From the NCBI RefSeq assembly GCF_014636235.1, contig NZ_BMDZ01000006.1:58079-122078 (forward strand): DNA of 64,000 nucleotides. The letters run 5' to 3'. This document shows, in pieces, positions 57,713-64,000 of this stretch (positions are counted from its first letter, which is position 1; each line of letters opens with the position of its first letter). The notes under the pieces were generated by a model. It saw only the letters and a list, made by a program, of their open reading frames with translations. It made no database searches and was not told the origin of the DNA. The position numbers and the translations under genes were made by a program. This DNA is from Tistrella bauzanensis. Lineage in GTDB: Bacteria > Pseudomonadota > Alphaproteobacteria > Tistrellales > Tistrellaceae.

Positions 57713-59299
57713 TCAGAGCGCCCCGACCACGAGCAGGGCCGCAGCCCCCATGGTCAGCAGGCTGACCCTGTCCTTCAGCGCGAAGACCATCGGGTCGTCG
57801 TGCAGTTCGCGGCGGCTGGCCAGCATCAGGGCCCGCGCGATCCAATAGAGCAGCAGCGGGATCGCCAGCCACAGCACCTCGGGCGTGCTGTAGAGCGCGC
57901 CGGCGGCCGGTGTCGAGATATAGACGGCGAACACCACGATGGCATTGAACCCCGCCGCCGCCGCCAGCGCCGCGACCATTTCGAGGTCGCTGGCGCGATA
58001 ATCGCGGCTTTTGGAATCGGGCAGCCGGGCATCGCGCCGCGCCGCCAGCTCGACATAGCGCTTGATCAGGGCCAGCGACAGAAACACCATCAGGCAGAAG
58101 CCGAGCAGCCATTTCGACATCGGCACGCCGGTCGCCACGGCACCCCCGATCACCCGCGCCAGATACAGCACCGCCAGCGTCAGCACATCGATCAGCATCA
58201 TCCGCTTCAGCGCGAAGGTATAGCTGGTGGTGATGACGAAATAGCCGGCGAGCACCGCCAGGAACGGCAACGACACGCTGGCCGCCACGGCGATGGCGGA
58301 CAGCAGCAGGAACGGTGCCGCCGCCATGGCCTGCCACAGCGGAATCGCACCGCTGGCCAGCGGCCGCCGGCACTTGCTCCGGTGAGCGCGATCGTCCTGA
58401 AGGTCGACCAGATCGTTGACGATATAAACGCTGGATGCGCAGAGCGAGAAGGCGACGAAGGCGGCGAGTGCCTGACCGATGGCGCCGAAGGTGATGACAT
58501 GGGCCGCCAGCAGCGGCAGGAAAACCAGCGCGTTCTTGGCGTATTGATGCACCCGCAGCAGCTTCGCCCAGCCACGCAGGCCGGCCGGTTGTGCCGGCAG
58601 ATGCCGGGCATCCGGGCAGGCCGATGACAGCCGCGCCGCCACCCGCCGGGGCGCGCGTATCGCGATAGAACGGCGCGCAACCTGCCAAACTGGCAGGTCA
58701 TCGGCGCTGTTGCCGACATAATCGAAGCGGTTTTCGCCGAAGGCGTCGACAAGCTGCCGTGCCTTGACCGCGCCGGCCAGGTTGGTGTCGGCATCCGAGG
58801 CGAACCAGCCGGTGAACAGACCCAGATGCGCCGCCACCCGTTCGACCAGCAAGCCGTTGCTGGCCGATGCCAGATAGACCGGCCGGCCCTCGGCCCGCGC
58901 CTGCCGGACCAGTGCCAGAACTTCCGGATCATAAGGCAGCGCTGCCGGATCGAACGCGGCCGACCGTGCCAGCCGGTGTTTCAGATCGGCCTTGCCGCGC
59001 CGCAATCCACCGATGATGTCGATGATGGCGGCGGGACGACGGCCCAGGGTGGCGAAGGCGCATTCGATCAGCAGATCCGACGCCACCAACGTGCCGTCCA
59101 GATCAACGACCAGCGGCACCGGCCGCGCCGTATCATCGTCGGTCGGCCGGGGCGTGGCCGGCCGCTTCATCTCGATCAGGCGCGGATGGGCGGCAGGTGC
59201 CGGTTCGACCCCCGCGAAGCCACGGCCCGCAGGCTCCAGAAGGTCACCCGACACGTCCTGCAGGTCGCCGGCGATGGTTTCGAACTTGATCGTCCGCAA
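57713..59299 (-). CDS. HAD phosphatase-UbiA fusion, decaprenylphosphoryl-5-phosphoribose synthase-like
   Basis: About 528 residues. A HAD domain (VVDLDGTLVASDLL with Asp66/Asp68, then SASNGLLVERVA, YVGNSADDLPVW) is followed by a UbiA prenyltransferase with nine membrane helices. Its NDxxDxxxD motif is VYIVNDLVDLQDD (Asn295-Asp303), and KCRRPLASG is typical of 5-phosphoribosyl-polyprenyl-phosphate synthases. One protein could both transfer phosphoribose from PRPP to a polyprenyl phosphate and remove the 5-phosphate. The start is probably the TTG at 59299 behind GAGGAG; an ATG at 59170 is possible. First gene of the glycan operon. Confidence 0.86.
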   Translation of the reverse strand: MRTIKFETIAGDLQDVSGDLLEPAGRGFAGVEPAPAAHPRLIEMKRPATPRPTDDDTARPVPLVVDLDGTLVASDLLIECAFATLGRRPAAIIDIIGGLRRGKADLKHRLARSAAFDPAALPYDPEVLALVRQARAEGRPVYLASASNGLLVERVAAHLGLFTGWFASDADTNLAGAVKARQLVDAFGENRFDYVGNSADDLPVWQVARRSIAIRAPRRVAARLSSACPDARHLPAQPAGLRGWAKLLRVHQYAKNALVFLPLLAAHVITFGAIGQALAAFVAFSLCASSVYIVNDLVDLQDDRAHRSKCRRPLASGAIPLWQAMAAAPFLLLSAIAVAASVSLPFLAVLAGYFVITTSYTFALKRMMLIDVLTLAVLYLARVIGGAVATGVPMSKWLLGFCLMVFLSLALIKRYVELAARRDARLPDSKSRDYRASDLEMVAALAAAAGFNAIVVFAVYISTPAAGALYSTPEVLWLAIPLLLYWIARALMLASRRELHDDPMVFALKDRVSLLTMGAAALLVVGAL

Positions 59300-59534
59300 G
59301 ATGGCGTCTCCTCGGCACAACGAGTATCCGGCCGATGCCGGTACGCGCGGGGGTGTGCGGGGAGTGCCGATGCCGCGCCTGTCCGACGCCGCTCAAAATG
59401 TAGACGATTGTATGGTCGCCCGGAACGCCTTCTGGCGCGTGGCCGGCTGTCTTGCAGTCCCCACGAGCCGCAACGCCGCGGGTTGACGATGGTTCCGTGA
59501 GCGGGCCGTGTCAGAGTGGTGGCAGCGCCATGCC

Positions 59535-60275
59535 TCAGGCGGTGACCGCCGTCGCGGTGGCGATCCCTGTACCGGTGCCTGTTGCCTGTTCATCGGCATT
59601 GCGATAGGCGGACAGCGCCGCCGTGATCGCCTGCAGGGCCTGCTTGCCGCCGGCGGCAAGCTCTTCGGCCGAGACCTTGCCATCCTCGTTGGTGTCGAGC
59701 ATCGCATACAGGCCGGTGAGCGTGTCCTCGTCCTCGTCATCATCCGATGAAGCGGGCGGCGGCCCGCCCGGCGGCGGACCACCGGCCCCACCGGGACCAC
59801 CACCTGCCGCAAGCCCCTCGGCAAAGGCGGTCTCGGTCAGGCTTTCGGCCTCGGCACCGGCGATGCTGTCCCATAAGGCCGCGGCCTGAGCGTCGCTCAC
59901 CTCATCGGGCTTGCCGGCAAGGAATTCATCACGGGTGACAAGGCCATCGCTGTCGCTATCCAGCCGGGCGAACATCTCTTCCGCACCGGCCCCTGCCTGG
60001 CCCGCCTGACCACCCTGCACCGGGCTGCCTGCCTCGGCTTCCTGAAGGCTCAGCAGCGCCGATTGCAACAGGTCCGACAATTGCTGAACGAAGGCCGCGG
60101 CTGTTCCCGACGTCGTCGCGGCCCGAGACGTGGCGGTCGCCGTGGTCGACGATGCCGTCGAACTGGCGGACCCGGTCAGGTCATCCAAGGCGGCAGCGGC
60201 GCTCGACCGGCTGGTGCCGCTGCGGCTGGACCAGGACGATATCGCCGACTGCGTGATACTGCCAATGCTGCTCAT
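59535..60275 (-). CDS. EF-hand calcium-binding protein
   Basis: 246 residues. After a Ser/Thr/Ala-rich low-complexity N-terminus there are two canonical EF-hand loops: Asp106-Glu117 (DSDSDGLVTRDE) and Asp194-Glu205 (DTNEDGKVSAEE). They are separated by a Gly/Pro run and an acidic stretch (SSDDDEDED). No signal peptide is obvious. The form resembles XopAW-like and other proteobacterial EF-hand proteins, for Ca2+ sensing or buffering. The 214 bp before the UbiA start and the region after its stop contain no gene. Possibly controlled by the direct repeats at 60361. Confidence 0.88.
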   Translation of the reverse strand: MSSIGSITQSAISSWSSRSGTSRSSAAAALDDLTGSASSTASSTTATATSRAATTSGTAAAFVQQLSDLLQSALLSLQEAEAGSPVQGGQAGQAGAGAEEMFARLDSDSDGLVTRDEFLAGKPDEVSDAQAAALWDSIAGAEAESLTETAFAEGLAAGGGPGGAGGPPPGGPPPASSDDDEDEDTLTGLYAMLDTNEDGKVSAEELAAGGKQALQAITAALSAYRNADEQATGTGTGIATATAVTA

Positions 60276-60360
60276 AACCCGCCACCCGCTGATCCGGTGC
60301 CGCGGGCCTCACCATCCCGCACCATCACAGAAAACCACGTCCTGCCGGGGGCCAGGGGCG

Positions 60361-60392
60361 ACTTTACACAGTCACAACGGAAACTTTACACA
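60361..60392 (-). promoter_or_regulatory. ACTTTACACA direct repeats, 22 bp apart
   Basis: Identical 10-mers at 60361-60370 and 60383-60392 (TGTGTAAAGT on the coding strand), about two helical turns apart and about 90 bp upstream of the EF-hand start. This spacing is common for dimeric response-regulator binding sites. The regulator is not identified. Confidence 0.55.
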
Positions 60393-60412
60393 AGACGGGC
60401 CAACAGCGGTGG

Positions 60413-61297
60413 TCAGCCGGCCGATGCCGGCGCGCGTCGCGCGGTGGCCGTGGTGCCGACCGATGCGCAGATGATCGCGCCGATCGCCGTCCATTGCAGC
60501 GGGGTCAGCATCTCGCCCATGAACAGCAGGCCGGACAGGGCGGCGAAGGCCGGCTCCACGCTCATCAGCGTGCCGAAGGTCCGGGTCGGCAGGCGGGTCA
60601 GCGCCATCATTTCCAGCGAATAGGGCAGCGCCGTCGACAGCACCGCCACGGTCAGTGCCACCGGCAGGATCGCCGGGTCCAGCAGCGCCGTCCCCGCATG
60701 GTGAATGCCGATCGGCAGCACCACGATGGCCGCGATCAGCGACCCCCAGGCGGCCGTCTGCATGCCGTGCACGGCGCCGGCCTTCTGCCCGAACAGGATA
60801 TAGAGCGCCCAGCACACCCCTGCGGTCAGCGCATAGGCAGCCCCCACCGGATCGATGCCGGCGGCAAAGCCGCCGACCGGCAGCAGCAGCAGCAGCCCCG
60901 CCACCGCCAGCCCCACCCACAGGAAATCGGTCGGCCGGCGCGATCCGAACAGCGCCACCGCCAGCGGGCCGGTGAATTCCAGCGCCACCGCCACGCCCAG
61001 CGGCACCGTGCGCAACGCCATATAGAAGGTCAGATTCATGCAGCCCAGCGCGATGCCATAGACGATCACCGATCGCAGGCCCACCGTCGTCAGCCGCACC
61101 CGCCACGGACGGAAGATCAGCATCAGCAGGATCGCCGCGAACAGCACCCGCAGCGCCACCGTGCCCTGCGCGCCGATGGCGGGAAACAGGGTCTTGGCCA
61201 GCGAGGCGCCGGACTGGATCGAGGCGATGGCGATCAGCAGCAGCCCGACGGGCAGCAAGATCGACCCGGCGGCCTGGGCGACCTTGGGGGCGGCCAT
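60413..61297 (-). CDS. RhtA-like EamA/DMT exporter
   Basis: 294 residues with ten membrane helices in two EamA repeats (LPVGLLLIAIASIQSGASLAKTLF at the N-terminus, TVPLGVAVALEFTGPLAVAL, FGTLMSVEPAFAALSGLLFMGE). This is the RhtA subgroup of threonine/homoserine exporters, though amino-acid specificity is a family inference. The ATG at 61297 begins the first repeat; longer open frame upstream has no membrane character. Divergent from an XRE-cupin regulator 90 bp away. Confidence 0.9.
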   Translation of the reverse strand: MAAPKVAQAAGSILLPVGLLLIAIASIQSGASLAKTLFPAIGAQGTVALRVLFAAILLMLIFRPWRVRLTTVGLRSVIVYGIALGCMNLTFYMALRTVPLGVAVALEFTGPLAVALFGSRRPTDFLWVGLAVAGLLLLLPVGGFAAGIDPVGAAYALTAGVCWALYILFGQKAGAVHGMQTAAWGSLIAAIVVLPIGIHHAGTALLDPAILPVALTVAVLSTALPYSLEMMALTRLPTRTFGTLMSVEPAFAALSGLLFMGEMLTPLQWTAIGAIICASVGTTATARRAPASAG

Positions 61298-61387
61298 GGG
61301 ACGGGCACTCCGGAACGGATTGGGGGCAGGAACGGATTGGCGCAGACTGGCGCAGGTTTGGTGTACTATACGGCGCAGAGGGAGATT

Positions 61388-61978
61388 ATGGGCACTATAA
61401 TGCACAGTCAAGAGGCCGATAGCGGCGCGGCCGAGCGACCGCCGATCCTGGAACATGTCGCGGGCAATCTGCGGCGCCTGCGGCGTGCGGCCGGGTTCAG
61501 CCAGGAGGCGCTGGCCGAGGCGTCGGGGGTCAGCCGGCGGATGCTGGTCAACATCGAACGCGGCGATGCCAATGTCAGCCTGGCGGTCCTCGACCGGATC
61601 GCGGCGGCGCTGAACGTGCTGTTCGTGGATCTCGTGCGCGATGCCGATTTGCCCGATCGCAGCCGCATCCAGGCCCTGGCCTGGGCCGGCACCAGCCCCG
61701 AGAGCCGCGGCACCCTGCTCGCCGGCGCCCCGGCCACCCATGCGGCCGAGCTCTGGATCTGGTCGCTCGGCGCCGGTGACCGCTATGTCTCGGAGCCGGA
61801 TGGGGATGGCTGGCATGATATGATCTATGTCATCGAAGGTCGGCTGACCGTGCATCTGGCCGACGGGGCCCGTGTCATCGAGGCCGGAGACTTCCACAGC
61901 TTCGCCAGCAACCAGCCCTATATTTACGAGAACACCGGCACCACCCGCGTCCGTTTCCTGCGCAACGTGATCTACTGA
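61388..61978 (+). CDS. XRE-family regulator with cupin domain
   Basis: 196 residues: a helix-turn-helix (residues about 20-75: VAGNLRRLRRAAGFSQEALAE, VSRRMLVNIERGDANVS) joined to a C-terminal cupin (DMIYVIEGRLTVHLADGARVIEAGDFHSFASNQPY). Such SutR/PuuR-like regulators sense small metabolites, often amino acids or amines, and frequently govern a divergent exporter. The ATG at 61388 is preceded by GGGAG. The short upstream gap contains two ACTATA elements. The likely target is the RhtA-like gene. Confidence 0.9.
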   Translation: MGTIMHSQEADSGAAERPPILEHVAGNLRRLRRAAGFSQEALAEASGVSRRMLVNIERGDANVSLAVLDRIAAALNVLFVDLVRDADLPDRSRIQALAWAGTSPESRGTLLAGAPATHAAELWIWSLGAGDRYVSEPDGDGWHDMIYVIEGRLTVHLADGARVIEAGDFHSFASNQPYIYENTGTTRVRFLRNVIY

Positions 61979-62170
61979 CGGCCCGATGCCCCGGCACGCC
62001 GTTCAAGGCCAAGAGTGGAGACCAAGACCGATGCCGTGCGCGGCTTTGCCGAGACCACCCACAAGGCGGGATCGTGGAAACGGCAACGCCGTGTCGTCAC
62101 AAGCCCTGATGTCCGCACGCCGGAATGGCTCTGCATGCCGCCGGGCTTCTTCGCTATGGTAGGCATCATC

Positions 62171-63091
62171 ATGCGAGCCGATATTGCCCCCGCCCCCTTC
62201 AACCGCAGCCTGTGTGGCTGGCGGGTGGCCAGCGCGCTGCCGCTGCCCGATCTGCTGGCCTGGACCGGCGATGGGCGGCAGCCGGATCTGGTCATCGAGC
62301 TGGGGCCGGTTCCGGAGCGGCTGGCCGACCTGGCCGTCGACCGCCCGCTGCTCCAGATCGCCACCGACGGCACCTGCCGCTTCCAGGTTCCCGACGTCGC
62401 CAGCTATCTGATCGATCCCGCCGGACGGCGGGTGATCGTCGATCCGGCTCTGCCGCCGGAGGCGCCCGATATCGGTGTCTTCCTTCTGAGCACGGTGTTC
62501 GGCATCCTCTGCTATCGGCGCGGGCTGCTGCCGCTGCACGCCAGTTGCGTGCGCATCGGTCAGGGGGCCGCCGCGTTTGCCGGACCGTCCGGCATGGGCA
62601 AGTCAACCCTGGCGGCTGCGTTCCGCCAGCGCGGCCATGCCGTGCTGGCGGACGACGTGACGGTGCTGGACCTTGCAGCCCCCGACGGTCCGCGCGTGTG
62701 GCCGACCTTTCCCCGACTGAAGCTCTGGCGCGATACTCTGGTGCGGCTGAACATTCCGGATGCGGGGCTGGAACGCAGCCGCGCCATGCTGGACAAGGTC
62801 CACCTGCCGGTGGACGATGCCTTTTGCGCGGAGCCATTGCCGCTCACGGCGGTGTTCCACCTGCATCCCCTCGGCAACGAGGACGACACGCCGCTGCGCC
62901 GCCTGCGCGGCCCGGAGGCGGTGGCCTGGCTGGGCCGCGACGTCTATCGCAGCGGACTGATGGCACGGCTGGGCCTGTCCGGCCGCCTGCTGCCGGCGGT
63001 GGCGGGCGGCACCTGGGCCGTGGCGCACGGGCACGGGCCAGGCGGGCTGGACCGCAGCATCACCCGCATCCTGGAGCGGTTGGAGACATGA
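62171..63091 (+). CDS. HPr-kinase-like serine kinase
   Basis: 306 residues. The N-terminal part (GWRVASALPLPDLL) and the C-terminal kinase domain match HprK-related kinases of peptide-tailoring clusters: PLHASCV, Walker A GPSGMGKST (138-146) and VLADDV (Asp161-Asp162). They phosphorylate peptides or proteins on Ser; relatives modify the lasso peptide paeninodin. The ATG at 62171 gives the family N-terminus; a GTG at 62015 with AAGG upstream is in frame. It is coupled to a sulfotransferase by a 4-bp overlap. Confidence 0.82.
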   Translation: MRADIAPAPFNRSLCGWRVASALPLPDLLAWTGDGRQPDLVIELGPVPERLADLAVDRPLLQIATDGTCRFQVPDVASYLIDPAGRRVIVDPALPPEAPDIGVFLLSTVFGILCYRRGLLPLHASCVRIGQGAAAFAGPSGMGKSTLAAAFRQRGHAVLADDVTVLDLAAPDGPRVWPTFPRLKLWRDTLVRLNIPDAGLERSRAMLDKVHLPVDDAFCAEPLPLTAVFHLHPLGNEDDTPLRRLRGPEAVAWLGRDVYRSGLMARLGLSGRLLPAVAGGTWAVAHGHGPGGLDRSITRILERLET

Positions 63092-63942
63092 CCGGCTTCT
63101 ACTGGATCGCCTCCTATCCCAAATCCGGCAATACCTGGCTGCGGCTGGCCTTGCGTGAGCTGGTGCAGCCGAACCGCAGGGGCGGGCCACGGGATCGCGT
63201 CGGCTTCGCCGCCACGGCCAGCGATCGGACGGATATCGAAGAGGCGCTGGACATAGAAAGCAGCGATTTCAGCCGGGCCGAGCTGGAAGCGCTGCGCCCC
63301 GCCGCCTACCGCGCCATGGCCGCCGCCGCATCGCGGCCGCTTTACCGGAAGGTCCACGATGCCAGGCTGGATACGGCGGCGGGGCCGCTGTTCCCGCCGG
63401 AGGTGACGCTGGGCAGCGTCTATGTCGTCCGCGATCCGCGCGACGTGGCGGTATCCTGGGCCCATTTCGCCGGCATGAGCATGGAAGCCGCAGTCGCCAT
63501 GCTCTGCGACCCGGCCGCCATCCTGCTGCCATCGCCCGGCCGCCCGGCCCTGGCCGTCGCACAGCGCCTGACCTGCTGGAGCGGGCATGCGCGGAGCTGG
63601 CTGGACGCCCCCGGCCGCCCCTGCTGCCTTGTCCGTTACGAGGATATGCTGGCCGACCCGGCACCCGTGCTGAGCCGGGTCAGCCGCTATGCCGGGATCG
63701 CACATGGCGCGGCCGATATACAGCGCGCCGTGGAGATGACGCGGTTCGACACCCTGCGGGAGCGGGAGATAGCCCATGGTTTCGACGGTGGGCAGGCGGG
63801 TACAGCCGCATTCTTCCGCAGCGGCCGCGCCGGCCAGTGGCGCACGGCGCTGGACCCGCTGCAGGTTGCCCGGATCGAGGCCGCCCATGGAGAGATGATG
63901 GCCCGGCTGGGCTATGCAAGGGGATGTCCCGCCCGATGTTGA
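63088..63942 (+). CDS. PAPS-dependent sulfotransferase
   Basis: 284 residues of the Sulfotransfer_1 family. The PAPS 5'-phosphosulfate loop is YPKSGNTWLR at residues 9-18, and the 3'-phosphate motif is VYVVRDPRDVAVSWAHF. A C-terminal GRAGQWR-type motif (SGRAGQWRTAL) is also typical. It transfers sulfate to a hydroxyl or amine; the acceptor is unknown. ATGA overlap with the HPr-kinase-like gene indicates one operon, likely continuing past the window. The frame is open further upstream inside the kinase gene in a different reading frame; that is not coding. Confidence 0.9.
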   Translation: MTGFYWIASYPKSGNTWLRLALRELVQPNRRGGPRDRVGFAATASDRTDIEEALDIESSDFSRAELEALRPAAYRAMAAAASRPLYRKVHDARLDTAAGPLFPPEVTLGSVYVVRDPRDVAVSWAHFAGMSMEAAVAMLCDPAAILLPSPGRPALAVAQRLTCWSGHARSWLDAPGRPCCLVRYEDMLADPAPVLSRVSRYAGIAHGAADIQRAVEMTRFDTLREREIAHGFDGGQAGTAAFFRSGRAGQWRTALDPLQVARIEAAHGEMMARLGYARGCPARC

Positions 63943-63971
63943 AAAGGGCTCGGCGGACGTCGCTGGTTGAT

Positions 63972-63987
63972 GAGGCTATGCAGCCTC
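63972..63987. other. Small inverted repeat at the right edge
   Basis: GAGGCT-ATGC-AGCCTC is a perfect 6-bp stem 30 bp after the sulfotransferase stop. It could be a weak terminator or part of a following element. The last 58 bp of the window hold no other recognisable feature. Confidence 0.35.
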
Positions 63988-64000
63988 GCAGACGGGGTCA

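Noticed and set aside
57711-58688. N-terminal extension of the GtrA frame through the UbiA gene
   Set aside because: The extension is an out-of-frame reading of the UbiA coding region. GtrA length and its membrane pattern fit the GTG at 57710.
61979-62170. Small precursor peptide ahead of the HPr-kinase-like gene
   Set aside because: The open frame from 62015 runs straight into the kinase without a stop, and no leader/core pattern with a usable stop was found.
1-64000. tRNA, rRNA, CRISPR arrays, transposases, attachment sites
   Set aside because: No T-loop/anticodon arrangement, regular spaced repeats, transposase motifs or terminal inverted repeats were recognised by eye. A tRNAscan and ISfinder-type search would settle it.

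Overview
The window is very GC-rich, with strongly GC-biased third codon positions and genes packed on both strands, many joined by 4-bp ATGA/GTGA overlaps. The ATP synthase block atpI-atpB-atpE-atpF'-atpF (duplicated b subunit), the DUF721-dsbA-like-smc string and the cobalamin gene content point to an alphaproteobacterium. A Rhodospirillales-type lineage such as Tistrella is my guess from gene content. No rRNA, tRNA, CRISPR array, transposase or phage gene was recognised.

Layout. (1) 0-11 kb is an accessory patchwork: two MFS transporters, a TetR regulator divergent from the second, a TTC38-like TPR protein, mutY, a GcvA-type LysR regulator, a small proline-rich ORF, a cysteine hydrolase, and a YciI/DGPF protein coupled to an ECF42-type sigma factor. 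(2) 10.3-16.1 kb is housekeeping: DUF721, a DsbA-like thiol oxidoreductase and a very long smc. (3) 16.1-23.8 kb is the first cobalamin block. cobW-cobN-cobO run leftward. A B12 riboswitch runs rightward to an unusual degenerate CbiX-[2Fe-2S] ferredoxin fusion, followed by a group III truncated haemoglobin with an NsrR-like site. (4) 23.8-27.8 kb has two regulator/enzyme divergons (LysR/aldo-keto reductase, TetR/GST) and a cold-shock gene. (5) 28-35.5 kb is an unusual locus: a sensor-fused MFS transporter, translationally coupled to a GCS2-like amino-acid ligase, faces a two-gene operon of SpoIIE-type phosphatase and ABC_sub_bind periplasmic protein. (6) 35.9-38.7 kb is the F0 ATP synthase operon, with a near-consensus promoter, structured leader, intercistronic hairpins and terminator.

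(7) 39.5-51.0 kb is the second cobalamin block. A tightly coupled operon cbiX-cobH-cobL-cobI-(cbiG::cobJ)-cobM is followed by hupE, then cobK-cbiD leftward and cobA-cobB rightward. With block 3 it covers most of corrin-ring construction, a-c diamidation, late cobalt insertion (CobN) and adenosylation. It mixes 'aerobic' (CobN, CobW) with 'anaerobic-type' (CbiX, CbiD, CbiG) parts. Precorrin-3B synthase (CobG/CobZ), CobS/CobT, CobQ and the nucleotide-loop genes are not in the window.

(8) 52.3-59.3 kb is a glycan cassette. A HAD-UbiA fusion (decaprenylphosphoryl-5-phosphoribose synthase-like), GtrA, DprE1-like oxidase, DprE2-like reductase and a polytopic protein form one coupled operon, beside a GT87-type glycosyltransferase. 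Together they predict a polyprenyl-phospho-arabinose donor and its use on a surface glycan. (9) 59.5-64 kb has an EF-hand protein, an RhtA-like exporter divergent from an XRE-cupin regulator, and the start of a tailoring cluster (HPr-kinase-like kinase plus sulfotransferase) cut by the window edge.
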